NCBI GenBank assembly: GCA_036379395.1
Contig: DASVGR010000012.1
Location: 1-55,611 of the forward strand
Reading direction: 5' to 3'
DNA: 55,611 bases
Source: Oleiagrimonas sp036379395
GTDB taxonomy: Bacteria > Pseudomonadota > Gammaproteobacteria > Xanthomonadales > Rhodanobacteraceae
A program made the position numbers and the translations under genes. The notes beneath the pieces were generated by a model. The model saw nothing but the letters and a program-made list of their open reading frames with translations. It was not told the DNA's origin and ran no database searches. Each line of letters opens with the position of its first letter. Position 1 is the stretch's first letter. Below, one piece after another: positions 16,948 to 26,207 of this stretch.

Positions 16948-17680
16948 CAACGTGAAAAACAAGATCGTCGTGATCACCGGCGCTTCCAGCGGGCTGGGCG
17001 CCGAAACGGCGCGGCATCTGGTGCGCGCCGGCGCGAAGGTCGCCCTCGGCGCGCGCCGCATGGATCGTCTCGAAACGCTGGCCGAAGAGCTGGGCAAGGA
17101 CAACGCCACCGCCTTTCGGGTCGACGTGGCCGACCGCGAACAGGTGCAGGCGTTTGTCGACCACGCCATCGCCACCTTCGGGCGCATCGACGTGATGCTC
17201 AACAACGCCGGCCTGATGCCGCTGGCCCCGCTGGAGCTGCTGCGCTTCGACGAGTGGAACCAGTGCATCGACGTCAACATCAAGGGCGTGCTGTGGGGCA
17301 TTGCCGCCGCGCTGCCGCACTTCAAGGCGCAAAAAAGCGGCCAGTTCATCAACGTTTCGTCGGTGGCCGGCCACACCATCAACGCCGGCGGCGCAATCTA
17401 CTCGGCCACCAAGTATTCGGTACGCGTGATTTCCGAAGCACTGCGCAAGGAGGTCAAGCCCTACGGCATTCGCACCACGGTGCTGTCGCCGGGCGCGGTG
17501 GACACCGAGCTGCCGGCCTCGGTCGGCGCACTGGCCGTCAACGCCGCCATCGCCGATTACTACCGGCGCAACGCCATTCCCGCCGACAGCTTCGCGCGCT
17601 GCGTGCTGTTCGCCATGAGCCAGCCCGACAACGTCGACATCAACGAAATCCTGTTCCGGCCGACGGTACAGGAACTTTGA
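16940..17680 (+). CDS. short-chain dehydrogenase/reductase
   Basis: This 246-residue classical SDR has the cofactor loop TGASSGLG (13-20), NNAG, the active-site serine in INVSSVAG (about 140-141) and the catalytic pair Y154/K158 (YSATK). ARR after the second beta strand suggests NADP preference. It overlaps the upstream CMD gene by 8 bases and closes the operon under LysR control. SDRs of this type reduce small ketones or quinones; the substrate is unknown. The C-terminal EILFRPTVQ motif is shared with YdfG-like serine/3-hydroxy-acid dehydrogenases. Confidence 0.9.
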   Translation: MIDNVKNKIVVITGASSGLGAETARHLVRAGAKVALGARRMDRLETLAEELGKDNATAFRVDVADREQVQAFVDHAIATFGRIDVMLNNAGLMPLAPLELLRFDEWNQCIDVNIKGVLWGIAAALPHFKAQKSGQFINVSSVAGHTINAGGAIYSATKYSVRVISEALRKEVKPYGIRTTVLSPGAVDTELPASVGALAVNAAIADYYRRNAIPADSFARCVLFAMSQPDNVDINEILFRPTVQEL

Positions 17681-17721
17681 CGAAGAAGATCAAGGCGCGT
17701 TTGGACGTCTGAACGCGCCAG

Positions 17722-18909
17722 TCACCGGCGCTGCTCGGACGGTGTTTGCCACGTCACTTTCAGCGGGTGCGACCAGCGCTGACGATACGTCGCGACGCGC
17801 GCACGCCACACGGCAAAGTTCGGCACGTCGCCCTTGGCCCAACCGGCACCAGAGGCAAACCGGATGCGCCCGCCGTCGGCCACGTCGAACACCAGCCATG
17901 CCGCTTTCTGGCCGCGCACATGACGCGCGGTTTGCCCCGGCGCCAGTACCAGACCGGTGGCGATGCGGCCGGCGCCGGCCTTTTGCGGCATATCCCAGAC
18001 GGCGACGCTGGCCGCCGCGTCACGCGTCCATTCCGCGCCGTGATGCACGGCCACGCCGGCCGCCACCGGCAAATGCGAGACGCCGGTGAAGTGCCACGTG
18101 ACGCTTTGCCGATTGAAATGCGCGCCGGCGTCGAGCGTCACCACCTTGCGCTCACGCACCGTCGCCGGGCCGACCTGCCACGGCGCGTAATCGACCACGA
18201 AGCGCAAACGGATCGGCCCCATGGCCGTGATGCGCACGCGCGTCGCGTTGCGCGAATACACCGGCCGGCCGTGCCACCAGGCCGCCACGCCGCCATCGCC
18301 GGGCGTGTGGCCGACGGCGTAGCTGTCCAGCCCGTCGCCATGATCGACATGATACGAGCGCCCATGCGCATCGCCGGCGTACCACGCGTTGATGACGTGT
18401 CGCCCGGGCTTTTTCGACCACACGTCAATGCCGGAAAACACCTGCCCGACAGCTTCCAGCGGCGTGCCGTACAGGCGAAAGGCGACCAGCTCGTTTTCCC
18501 ACGCAAAATCACCGTAGCGCTCGGGCACGTTGCGCGCGAACAGCGGATTGGCCTTGGCCACATACGCGTGAGCCGCAGGCTGGATGCGCAAGTGCACCGT
18601 GGCCTGCGCGGCCAGTTTCAGTTGCACCAGCAACTGGTCGGGCGTGCCGCCATGACTGGCATAAGGCTGGGTGGGCAGACGCGTCGCAGCATTGCCGGCG
18701 TACGCCGCCAGATGTTTGCCACGCCACGCTGGGCGCTGCTGCCAGATGCGTGCCAGCGGCAGGGCCAGCACGGCATGGTCACGCGCCTGCGGCAGCGGAT
18801 TGGCCACCGTCAGCACCAGTGGCCTGGGCGCAGTCGCGCCGGCCCAGACCATGCCCGGCATGATTGCCAGCAACACCGGCAACAAACCCGATTTCCAGCG
18901 TGGAAGCAT
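17722..18909 (-). CDS. DUF4861 secreted protein
   Basis: This protein of about 395 residues has a signal peptide (cleavage near MVWA-GA) and a body matching the DUF4861 family, which recurs in loci for plant cell-wall polysaccharide breakdown. Features include a YGDFAWENELVAFRLYG segment and many Trp/His residues. It is divergent from a GH105 hydrolase gene, a pairing that supports a role in pectin-derived oligosaccharide use. Activity has not been assigned with certainty; a lyase or binding role is possible. The start is either ATG 18909 or GTG 18918, with no clear Shine-Dalgarno for either. Confidence 0.82.
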   Translation of the reverse strand: MLPRWKSGLLPVLLAIMPGMVWAGATAPRPLVLTVANPLPQARDHAVLALPLARIWQQRPAWRGKHLAAYAGNAATRLPTQPYASHGGTPDQLLVQLKLAAQATVHLRIQPAAHAYVAKANPLFARNVPERYGDFAWENELVAFRLYGTPLEAVGQVFSGIDVWSKKPGRHVINAWYAGDAHGRSYHVDHGDGLDSYAVGHTPGDGGVAAWWHGRPVYSRNATRVRITAMGPIRLRFVVDYAPWQVGPATVRERKVVTLDAGAHFNRQSVTWHFTGVSHLPVAAGVAVHHGAEWTRDAAASVAVWDMPQKAGAGRIATGLVLAPGQTARHVRGQKAAWLVFDVADGGRIRFASGAGWAKGDVPNFAVWRARVATYRQRWSHPLKVTWQTPSEQRR

Positions 18910-18935
18910 CCTGATCACGTCAACAAGGAAGGATT

Positions 18936-18948
18936 ATGAAAGTTTCAT
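18936..18948. promoter_or_regulatory. ATGAAA-G-TTTCAT palindrome in a divergent promoter
   Basis: A perfect 6+1+6 inverted repeat lies between the DUF4861 and GH105 genes. Its core GAAAGTTTC (18938-18946) recurs in the aldolase/agaS divergent region at 41294-41302, and a related CAAGTTTCG occurs upstream of the TonB receptor at 28141. It is probably an operator for one regulator. Confidence 0.5.
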
Positions 18949-19015
18949 TAGCCATTGAATTGCCGTCAAACTCTACCTAAGCTGAAAGACAACCACAACC
19001 GACAAGCGTTTCCCC

Positions 19016-20197
19016 ATGTCCACCCGCCAGACGCGCCACCGGCCACACGCCTTCGCCCTGCTGAGCCTGCTTGCACTGCTGTTGCTGGCGCTGGCACCGC
19101 ACGCGGCACATGCCGACGATCCGCTGGCGGGCGATGCGCCGGCCCATCCCGGCCCGCGCGCGCCGTTGTCCGGCGCGATGCAGCCCGAGGCCATCAAGCG
19201 CGCAGCCGCCAAGGTGGCGGCCTGGCAGTACGCGCGGGTCAAAAACCATGTCAGCCTCGACTGGACATTCGCGCCGCTGTATCTGGGCTTCATCGACGCC
19301 TCGAAACTGCTGCATGACCCGCGCTACGCCGCCTGCGTGCAGCATGTCGGCGAGGCCACGGATTGGGGCCTGGCCAAGCGCCTGACCATGGCCGACGATC
19401 AGGCCGTCGGCCAGGCCTGGCTGATGCTGTACCAGGCGCATCACGATCCGGCGATGCTCAAGGCCCTGCGCCAGAGATTCGATACGCGCCTGGCCCATCC
19501 ATGGCACGGCAAGCGCCTGCTGTGGTGGTGGTCGGACGCGCTGTTCATGGAGCCGCCGGTGTGGGCCGGGCTGGCCAAGGCCACGCACGATCCGGCCTAT
19601 CTCGACCACATGAACCAGCAATGGTGGCTGACGAGCAAGGCGTTGTACGACCCGCACGCGCACCTTTTCAGCCGCGATGCGCGTTATCTCGACAAGCACG
19701 AAGCCAACGGCAAGAAGATTTTCTGGAGCCGCGGCAACGGCTGGGTGATGGCCGGGCTGGCGCGCGTGCTGTCGTTGATGCCGGCCGACTACCCTGCCCG
19801 CCCGCGCTACGTCGAGCAATTGCGCCAAATGGCCGCCGCCGTTGCCGCCATCCAGGGCAAGGACGGCCTGTGGCGCACGGGCCTGCTGGATGCCGCGGCC
19901 TACCCGCAGCCGGAAGTTTCCGGTTCGGCGCTGATGCTGTTTGCCATCGCGTGGGGCGTCAACCACGGCGTGCTTGATCGCGCCACTTACCTGCCTGTTG
20001 TCGCACGCGGCTGGCGCGGGCTGGTCAGCCAGATCTACGCCAGCGGGCGGCTTGGCAACATCCAGCCCATCGGCGCCGCGCCGGGAAACTATCCGCCCGA
20101 CGCCAGCTACGTGTATGGCGTGGGCGCGTTTTTGATGGCGGCGTGGCAAGTGGCTGCCATGGCACGCACGCACCCCGCCTCATCGACAGCCCGTTGA
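19016..20197 (+). CDS. GH105-family glycoside hydrolase (unsaturated uronyl hydrolase)
   Basis: This 393-residue protein has a signal peptide (cleavage near AAHA-DD) and an (alpha/alpha)6 barrel of the GH105 type (YteR/YesR-like). Family enzymes hydrate and release 4,5-unsaturated uronic acid from rhamnogalacturonan or similar lyase products. The WWWSDALFMEPP segment holds the aspartate expected to start the hydration, and KIFWSRGNGWVMAGL is the family hallmark. The signal peptide suggests a periplasmic place, whereas many homologues are cytoplasmic. No polysaccharide lyase is in this window, so substrates would be made elsewhere. Confidence 0.88.
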   Translation: MSTRQTRHRPHAFALLSLLALLLLALAPHAAHADDPLAGDAPAHPGPRAPLSGAMQPEAIKRAAAKVAAWQYARVKNHVSLDWTFAPLYLGFIDASKLLHDPRYAACVQHVGEATDWGLAKRLTMADDQAVGQAWLMLYQAHHDPAMLKALRQRFDTRLAHPWHGKRLLWWWSDALFMEPPVWAGLAKATHDPAYLDHMNQQWWLTSKALYDPHAHLFSRDARYLDKHEANGKKIFWSRGNGWVMAGLARVLSLMPADYPARPRYVEQLRQMAAAVAAIQGKDGLWRTGLLDAAAYPQPEVSGSALMLFAIAWGVNHGVLDRATYLPVVARGWRGLVSQIYASGRLGNIQPIGAAPGNYPPDASYVYGVGAFLMAAWQVAAMARTHPASSTAR

Positions 20198-21130
20198 TCA
20201 ACCGGCCAGCACATGCCGTCGGTTGTGCCAGCGCAACATGATCGGCTCCACCATGACGGCGCCGACGATGAGCGTCATGCCCAGATAAAACAGCCAGTCC
20301 AATTGCCGCCCCTCGCCCAGCAGCGGCACGGCGATGATGACGGCGTAAACCGGCTCGAGATTGGTGGCCATCTGCTGGGCGAACGCCGTGATGGAACGCA
20401 GCGCGAGCAGCATCAACGCCATCGGCAATGACGTCAGCACCACGGCAAACACCAGCAACAACACCATATCGTGTCCGTGCGGCCACGCAAACGACGCCTC
20501 GCCCGCCGGCAACACGACCAGCAGCAAGGTCAGGAAAGCGGCACCCGACGCCAGCTCCAGGCAAGTGGCGCCCAGCGGCTGCGCACGGCTGACCAGCCAT
20601 TTGTTCAAGCTGCTGAAACCGGCCAGACAGGCGGCCGACAACAAGCCCACGCCAAAACCCGCGTACATGCCGGCGGGAATGCCGCCGACCACCAGCGCCA
20701 CGCCCGGAATGATCGCAATGGCCAGCACCAGATCCGAGTGCTTGAACGGGCGGCGTGTCAAAAGCGGGCCGCACAAGGCGATGAACAGCGGCGCCGTGCC
20801 CAGGCACACCGCGCCCACGGACGCATTGGTCAACTTGATCGACAGGTAAAACAGCCACCACGCGATGGCCAGCACCACGCCGACACCGCAACATTGCAGC
20901 ACCAGACGCGTGTTCATGCGCGCGATGCCACGCCACGTCGCCGGCAACAACAGCAAGGCGGCGGTCGCCAACAACATGCGCCACCACACCAGATCCAGCG
21001 CATCCAGCGAAATCACGCGCCCCATGATCGGCGTGAAACCCCACAGCACCACGCAAATGTGGATCAGCACGTAGCCGCGTGCGGCCGACGGACCGGGGTT
21101 GACGGGAAGACTGGCGACGGAAACGGACAT
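20198..21130 (-). CDS. EamA-family (DMT) inner-membrane transporter
   Basis: This 310-residue protein has about ten hydrophobic helices in two EamA repeats, with conserved points such as WWRMLLATAALLL and LGTAPLFIAL in the first half and NLEPVYAVIIA in the second. The family exports or imports amino acids, nucleotide-sugars and other small metabolites. The substrate is not readable. Its stop is just after the GH105 stop on the opposite strand (convergent), so there is no operon link. ATG 21130 begins the shorter protein; an in-frame start 27 bases upstream is also possible. Confidence 0.87.
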   Translation of the reverse strand: MSVSVASLPVNPGPSAARGYVLIHICVVLWGFTPIMGRVISLDALDLVWWRMLLATAALLLLPATWRGIARMNTRLVLQCCGVGVVLAIAWWLFYLSIKLTNASVGAVCLGTAPLFIALCGPLLTRRPFKHSDLVLAIAIIPGVALVVGGIPAGMYAGFGVGLLSAACLAGFSSLNKWLVSRAQPLGATCLELASGAAFLTLLLVVLPAGEASFAWPHGHDMVLLLVFAVVLTSLPMALMLLALRSITAFAQQMATNLEPVYAVIIAVPLLGEGRQLDWLFYLGMTLIVGAVMVEPIMLRWHNRRHVLAG

Positions 21131-21471
21131 GAGGCAGGCTTTGCCGGCACGCACCAAGGTGCGCCCGATACGCGCTTGCGTGATGCCGGCATGCCGTCAG
21201 GCCACCGTCACCACGCATGCAAAAGACCAACAGACCATCGATTGATGGCCTGTTGACGGGATGGAACAAGGCTCGCCGCTCCGGTTTTGGCGCAAAACGG
21301 GCGACGGGGAAAGATTGCTCGCAGCGCGTGGGCAAAACAAGCCCCGGACGAAGGTTTTTTTCGCGTATTTGCGCCACGCCAGACACCGGCTGAAGCGGCC
21401 CCGGAAATCGCGGCACGCCCCATCCGGCATCGCCGCACCCGCATGGCGCGGCGTTTTTTGATGCGGACCGC
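21131..21471. other. intergenic stretch without a supported gene
   Basis: This 341-base gap lies upstream of the EamA gene and downstream of adhC. Open frames of 60-80 codons occur on both strands but have no start signal and no recognisable protein. No clear terminator, REP unit or operator was seen. A run of seven T at about 21356-21362 has no convincing stem before it. Confidence 0.5.
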
Positions 21472-22599
21472 CTACACCGTCTTCAAGTCGCCGTAATGCA
21501 GCACCGAGCGCACCACCTTGCCGTCATGCATCAACTGGAATGCCTCGTTGATGCTTTCAAACGGCAAATCCCTGGACACGAATTCATCCACCTTCAGCTT
21601 GCCTTGCAGGTAATCGTCCACATAGCCCGGCAATTGCGAGCGGCCTTTGACGCCGCCGAACGCCGCGCCGCGCCACACGCGCCCGGTGACCAGCTGGAAC
21701 GGGCGGGTGCTGATTTCCTGCCCGGCGCCGGCAACGCCGATGATGGTGCTTTCGCCCCAGCCCTTGTGGCAGCACTCAAGCGCCGCGCGCATCACCTCGA
21801 CATTGCCGATGCATTCGAATGAATAATCGACACCGCCCCTGGTCATGTCGACGATGACCTGCTGGATCGGCACATCATGATCCTTCGGGTTGACGAACTC
21901 CGTGGCGCCCATGGCCTGCGCCATCGTCCACTTGCCGGGATTGACGTCGACGCCGATGATGCGCGCGGCACCGGCCATCACCGCACCCTGCACCACCGCC
22001 AGGCCAATGGCGCCCAGGCCGAACACCGCCACCGTCGAACCGGGCCGCACCTTGGCCACGTTGAGCACTGCGCCGACGCCGGTGGTGATGCCGCAACCCA
22101 GCAGGCAGACCTTGTCCAGCGGCGCCGCGGGATTGATCCTGGCCAGCGAGATTTCCGGCAGCACCGTGTACTCGGAAAACGTGCTGGTGCCCATGTAGTG
22201 GCGCAGCATCCGCCCCTTGTATGAAAACCGCGATGTGCCGTCCGGCATCAGGCCCTTGCCCTGGGTCACGCGGATTTTCTGGCACAGGTTGGTCAGCCCG
22301 GACCGGCAATACTCGCATTCACCGCATTCGGGCGTGTACAGCGGAATGACGTGGTCGCCCGGCTTCACCGTCGTCACGCCCGGCCCCACTTCCTCGACGA
22401 TGCCGCCGCCTTCATGGCCGAGAATCACCGGAAACAAACCTTCCGGATCAGCTCCCGACAGCGTGTACGCGTCGGTATGGCACACGCCGGTGGCGACGAT
22501 GCGCACCAGCACCTCGCCCGCTTTAGGGCCTTCCAGGTCAACTTCTTCGATGCTCAGAGGCTGTCCCGCCTCCCAGGCAACGGCGGCGCGTGTTTTCAT
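21472..22599 (-). CDS. adhC: S-(hydroxymethyl)glutathione dehydrogenase / class III alcohol dehydrogenase
   Basis: This 375-residue zinc enzyme oxidises S-hydroxymethylglutathione, formed from formaldehyde and glutathione, to S-formylglutathione with NAD+. The catalytic zinc ligands C40 and H62-E63 and the structural zinc cysteines C92, C95, C98 and C106 are present, with GLGAIG as the nucleotide loop. Length fits class III ADH. It is divergent from S-formylglutathione hydrolase, the next pathway step, across a 94-base promoter region. ATG 22599 follows GAGGAG on the minus strand; the frame extends upstream but without family similarity. The same reaction may serve S-nitrosoglutathione reduction. 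Confidence 0.95.
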   Translation of the reverse strand: MKTRAAVAWEAGQPLSIEEVDLEGPKAGEVLVRIVATGVCHTDAYTLSGADPEGLFPVILGHEGGGIVEEVGPGVTTVKPGDHVIPLYTPECGECEYCRSGLTNLCQKIRVTQGKGLMPDGTSRFSYKGRMLRHYMGTSTFSEYTVLPEISLARINPAAPLDKVCLLGCGITTGVGAVLNVAKVRPGSTVAVFGLGAIGLAVVQGAVMAGAARIIGVDVNPGKWTMAQAMGATEFVNPKDHDVPIQQVIVDMTRGGVDYSFECIGNVEVMRAALECCHKGWGESTIIGVAGAGQEISTRPFQLVTGRVWRGAAFGGVKGRSQLPGYVDDYLQGKLKVDEFVSRDLPFESINEAFQLMHDGKVVRSVLHYGDLKTV

Positions 22600-22693
22600 T
22601 GGGTGACTCCTCGTTCGATCATTGTGCGGACAGGACTGCCCGATGCCTACACTGTACCCGCCACCACCACGCAACCTCCACAGGCGACAACGC

Positions 22694-23536
22694 ATGCAAC
22701 CCATTGCCGAACAATGCTGCTTCGGCGGCACCCAGGGTCTTTACACGCACGCCTCGCCGGCATGCGGCGGCACGATGACGTTCGCCGTGTACGTCCCGCC
22801 GCACGCCGCCGGCGCCCGGTTGCCGGTGGTGGTGTATCTGGCCGGCCTGACCTGCACGCCCGAAACCTTCATGATCAAGGCCGGCGCGCAGCGCATCGCC
22901 GCCGAACTGGGCCTGATCCTGATCGCTCCCGACACCAGCCCGCGCGACACCGGCATCGCAGGCGCCACCGGCGACTGGGAATTCGGCGAAGGCGCCGGCT
23001 TTTATCTCGATGCCACGCAAGCGCCCTGGTCGGAACGCTTCCGCATGGAAACCTACGTCGTCGACGAACTGCCAGCACTCGTCGCCGACCATTTCCCCGT
23101 CGACCTGACCCGCTGCGGCATCATGGGCCACTCCATGGGCGGCCACGGCGCGCTGACCCTGGCCCTGCGCCATCCCGACCGCTATCGCTCGGTTTCGGCA
23201 CTGGCGCCAATCGTGGCACCGAGCCAGGTGCCGTGGGGACACAAGGCACTGCCACGCTATCTGGGCGACGACCGTGACGCCTGGAATGCCCACGACGCCT
23301 GTGCGTTGATCCGCTCCGGCAAGCACTTCGATGGCACGATTCTCGTCGACCAGGGCGAAGCCGATCCGTTCCTGCGCGAGCAGTTGCAACCCGAGCGCCT
23401 TGCCGCGGCCTGCCAAGACGCCGGTCAGCCATTGAACCTGCGCATGCATCCCGGCTACGACCACAGCTACTGGTTCGTGCAGAGCTTCATCGAAGACCAT
23501 CTCCGCCACCACGCGGCCGCGCCAAGGAAGCGCTGA
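22694..23536 (+). CDS. fghA: S-formylglutathione hydrolase
   Basis: This 280-residue alpha/beta hydrolase of the esterase D family splits S-formylglutathione into formate and glutathione. The nucleophile is S147 in GHSMGGHGA, with the Asp in VDQGEADPFL and the His in GYDHSYWF completing the triad. GLTCT (51-55) is the family hallmark near the oxyanion site. With adhC on the other side of the shared promoter region it forms the usual glutathione-dependent formaldehyde detoxification pair. ATG 22694 gives the family N-terminus (MQPIAEQCCFGG). Confidence 0.94.
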   Translation: MQPIAEQCCFGGTQGLYTHASPACGGTMTFAVYVPPHAAGARLPVVVYLAGLTCTPETFMIKAGAQRIAAELGLILIAPDTSPRDTGIAGATGDWEFGEGAGFYLDATQAPWSERFRMETYVVDELPALVADHFPVDLTRCGIMGHSMGGHGALTLALRHPDRYRSVSALAPIVAPSQVPWGHKALPRYLGDDRDAWNAHDACALIRSGKHFDGTILVDQGEADPFLREQLQPERLAAACQDAGQPLNLRMHPGYDHSYWFVQSFIEDHLRHHAAAPRKR

Positions 23537-23571
23537 TTGAATCGGTAAACATGCCGCCTGCCGCCGCAACT

Positions 23572-23646
23572 GCGGGAGCGCGCCCGCGCGCGATGGCCAG
23601 ATGCGGGCTTGAGGCAAGATCTCATCGCCCGCAAGCGGGCTCCCAC
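23572..23646. repeat. inverted REP pair (REPIN-like)
   Basis: A forward unit at 23572-23596 (GCGGGAG head) and a reverse unit at 23622-23646 (ends CTCCCAC) have their heads outward and lie between the convergent fghA and DUF5916 genes. Confidence 0.7.
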
Positions 23647-23680
23647 ACAAGCAAGCCGACACGGTCGTGAAACTCCAGAC

Positions 23681-25954
23681 TCAAAGCTGGAACGCGTAAC
23701 TGACCTTGAGAAAGTACGTGCGTCCCTGCTGCAGCAAACCATCGTCGTCGCTGCCCAGGTAGTTGTTGGCAAAGCCGGCAAACAACGACGTCCATGGATT
23801 GAGCTGGTAGCCGAAGCGCCATTGCGTGGCCAGCGTGCGCGAACGGCTTTGGGTGCCGGCCGGATACAGCGCCACATTGTTGCGCACGTCCTGCATCTGT
23901 CCGATGGCGCGCACGAACATGCGCGCGTTGAAGTACCACGCCACGCGCAAGTCATACAGTCTGGCCGTGTAAAGCCGTCCGGTATCGATGTCCATATGCT
24001 CGAAATTGCCGACAAAGGCCACCTTGAGATGCCGCCCCGGCGTCAGCGTGAACGAGGGGGACACCGACAACAGGCCGCCCTTGCGCACGCCGACATAGTC
24101 CACGCCGTCACCGCCGGTCATGTCGAGCTCGAAGCCCAGCCACGACAGCGGTTGCGCGTCGGAATCGATTTCCCACTGCCGGAGATGAAAGATCCTGCCG
24201 TGGAAATACTGTTGCTGGCGCCGCGCCCACAACACCACATGGCTTTGCCCCACGGCGTGCATGAAGGCATCGACGGCCAGCTCGCGGTTCAGCACCGCTC
24301 CGCCGTCCACGGCTTTCATCCAGTCGTAGTTGACGCCGAGACCAGCGTTGTTCCACCACGCATCATGCGCGTACCAGTCATATTCGAATTGCGGATGCAC
24401 CTCGGTGTAGCCGACTTGCGGCAAGTAACCGAAGTCGGCGCGAAACCCCGCGTCCACGCGCGCCACACCCAGGCTGGCGTTGTAACTGGTGCGGGTGCGC
24501 TGCCAGTCCAGCGCCCAGGCATTGCCGTCCACGCGCCCCGGGACGATGCCGAAAGCCTGCGCCACGGCCAGCGGATAAGTGGTATCGGAGCGCGCGACCT
24601 GCGTCGTCAGCGTGTCGCTGGTGTCCATCTGCCAGGTGCCATCCAGCGCCTGCACGCGATTGCGGTATCCGCGCCCCTGCCGGCTGGTGGCCAGCATGCC
24701 GACCGACGAATGCCCGGCAAAATCGTGGCGATAGCGCAACAGCGTATCGCGGGTGGGAAAATCGAACGACTGGAGCGACGAGGTTTGCTCGCCGGGCAGC
24801 AGAATGTTGGTGATCGCATCGTTGGCCACCAGCACGCCGATGGCGTGGCTGCCGACCTGTCCGACCAGCTTCGAGGCCCAATGCGGATCGGCGATCTGGC
24901 GCGTGTCCACCAGTCGGGTGTCGGCGCCGAATGGATCGATCGTGAAGCCCGGCGTATTGAACACCCAGGTGCCCTGGCGAAAAAACGGCCGGTTTTCCGG
25001 GTAGTAAATGGCAAAACGCTGGTTCACGGTGGACTGCAACACGTCCGGCGCCACCTGCGAAAAATCCGGATGGATGGTGGCCGACCATTCCAGATCGGGC
25101 CGGATCGCCCAACGCGCGTCCAGCCCGCCGGACAATTCGGGATGTCCGCGCCGCAGCCCCGCTGCCGGCGCGGGACGCACGTCGGTGCGTTCCAGCGTCG
25201 CGGCCGGGATGATCTGCAAGCCCGCATCGTGGGCCTGAATCGGCGTGGCCGTGTGCACCACCTTGGCCTGGCACAGGAAGCAGTTGCTGTTGTAGTCCAT
25301 CTTGATCTGCGTGATCTGATGGCGGACCCTGCGCGCCCAATTGCGGAAAAACAGCATCCGCCACGCCTGTGGCCGGTCGCTGTGCGGAAACGTGAGCGAG
25401 CGGAACGGAATCTGCATTGTCACCGTGTAGCCATGCCGGGTCCGCCGTGCATGGCAATACCAGATGGCGTCAAACGAGCTGTACTCGTTGCCGTTCAGGC
25501 GGAACATGTCCATTTCCGTGCCACCGGCGCTGCAGAAAAACTCGTAGCCCCATTGCGTGTCGTTGAAAGGGCTGAAAATGAGACCGACGTAATCGTCGTT
25601 GTTGTCGAATTCATCGCGCTGACGGTACTTGATGCGCAAATCGTCCGGCCGCGGATCATGCGCCACAAAGCGCAGCCACAACGCCTTTTTCGTGTAACCG
25701 ACCAGCACCTCGGTCGCCACCGGCGCCGGCCGGTTGTGACCCGGATCGATCTCGTTGTCGACGGCAAAACGCGCCGCATGCCGCCAGGCGGCGGAGCCGG
25801 GCGCCCCGTCCGGTCCGGCCCAGGGCGCAAGGTCGGGAATCGTGGCCGGCGCCCGTGTCGTCACCGGCGCGCTTCCATGCGCCTCCCCGGTGCTGGCCGT
25901 GGCGGCCATGGCAAGCGCCACGGCAAACAACAGGAACGTGGAAATGCGCTGCAT
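23681..25954 (-). CDS. DUF5916 outer-membrane protein with CBM9-like N-terminal domain
   Basis: This 757-residue protein has a signal peptide (about 1-26), an N-terminal CBM9-like sandwich (about 60-220, with YTKKALWLRFVAHDP and DEFDNNDDYVGLIFSPF) and a long C-terminal half of alternating aromatic strands that ends KVSYAFQL, as expected for an outer-membrane barrel. This is the DUF5916 architecture, often found near TonB receptors and polysaccharide-utilisation genes in Xanthomonadales and Bacteroidetes. No enzyme activity is known for the family; sugar capture or transport is inferred. Start ATG 25954 directly precedes the signal peptide. Confidence 0.87.
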   Translation of the reverse strand: MQRISTFLLFAVALAMAATASTGEAHGSAPVTTRAPATIPDLAPWAGPDGAPGSAAWRHAARFAVDNEIDPGHNRPAPVATEVLVGYTKKALWLRFVAHDPRPDDLRIKYRQRDEFDNNDDYVGLIFSPFNDTQWGYEFFCSAGGTEMDMFRLNGNEYSSFDAIWYCHARRTRHGYTVTMQIPFRSLTFPHSDRPQAWRMLFFRNWARRVRHQITQIKMDYNSNCFLCQAKVVHTATPIQAHDAGLQIIPAATLERTDVRPAPAAGLRRGHPELSGGLDARWAIRPDLEWSATIHPDFSQVAPDVLQSTVNQRFAIYYPENRPFFRQGTWVFNTPGFTIDPFGADTRLVDTRQIADPHWASKLVGQVGSHAIGVLVANDAITNILLPGEQTSSLQSFDFPTRDTLLRYRHDFAGHSSVGMLATSRQGRGYRNRVQALDGTWQMDTSDTLTTQVARSDTTYPLAVAQAFGIVPGRVDGNAWALDWQRTRTSYNASLGVARVDAGFRADFGYLPQVGYTEVHPQFEYDWYAHDAWWNNAGLGVNYDWMKAVDGGAVLNRELAVDAFMHAVGQSHVVLWARRQQQYFHGRIFHLRQWEIDSDAQPLSWLGFELDMTGGDGVDYVGVRKGGLLSVSPSFTLTPGRHLKVAFVGNFEHMDIDTGRLYTARLYDLRVAWYFNARMFVRAIGQMQDVRNNVALYPAGTQSRSRTLATQWRFGYQLNPWTSLFAGFANNYLGSDDDGLLQQGRTYFLKVSYAFQL

Positions 25955-26117
25955 GGGTTTTCCGCAAGTCGCCAATGACGGTCGTGTGCATGAGATGCAT
26001 CATCGGCGCCCAAGGTTTAATCCATGCATGCGGCACGGACATGCGTGGCCGGCGGCTGTCCCGCTGCAGCCATTGCCGACGGCGCCAAAATGGGGAAATC
26101 ACTCATAGTCAACAACT

Positions 26118-26141
26118 ATTGATTTTATGGAAACAATCAAT
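26118..26141. promoter_or_regulatory. AT-rich inverted repeat upstream of the nitrobindin-like gene
   Basis: ATTGATT at 26118-26124 and AATCAAT at 26135-26141 form a perfect inverted repeat with a 10-base spacer, in the 253-base divergent region between the DUF5916 gene and the gene at 26208. It stands out in this GC-rich DNA. The binding protein is unknown. Confidence 0.35.
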
Positions 26142-26207
26142 TGGTTATTTGGGCGGCAAGGGACTAGGGTCAAGGCTCCAACACACCCATCGTGAGGAGG
26201 AATGACC

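Noticed and set aside
21131..21471. Small protein genes of 60-80 codons in this gap
   Set aside because: No ribosome-binding site, no recognisable sequence, and frames on both strands equally open because of high GC.
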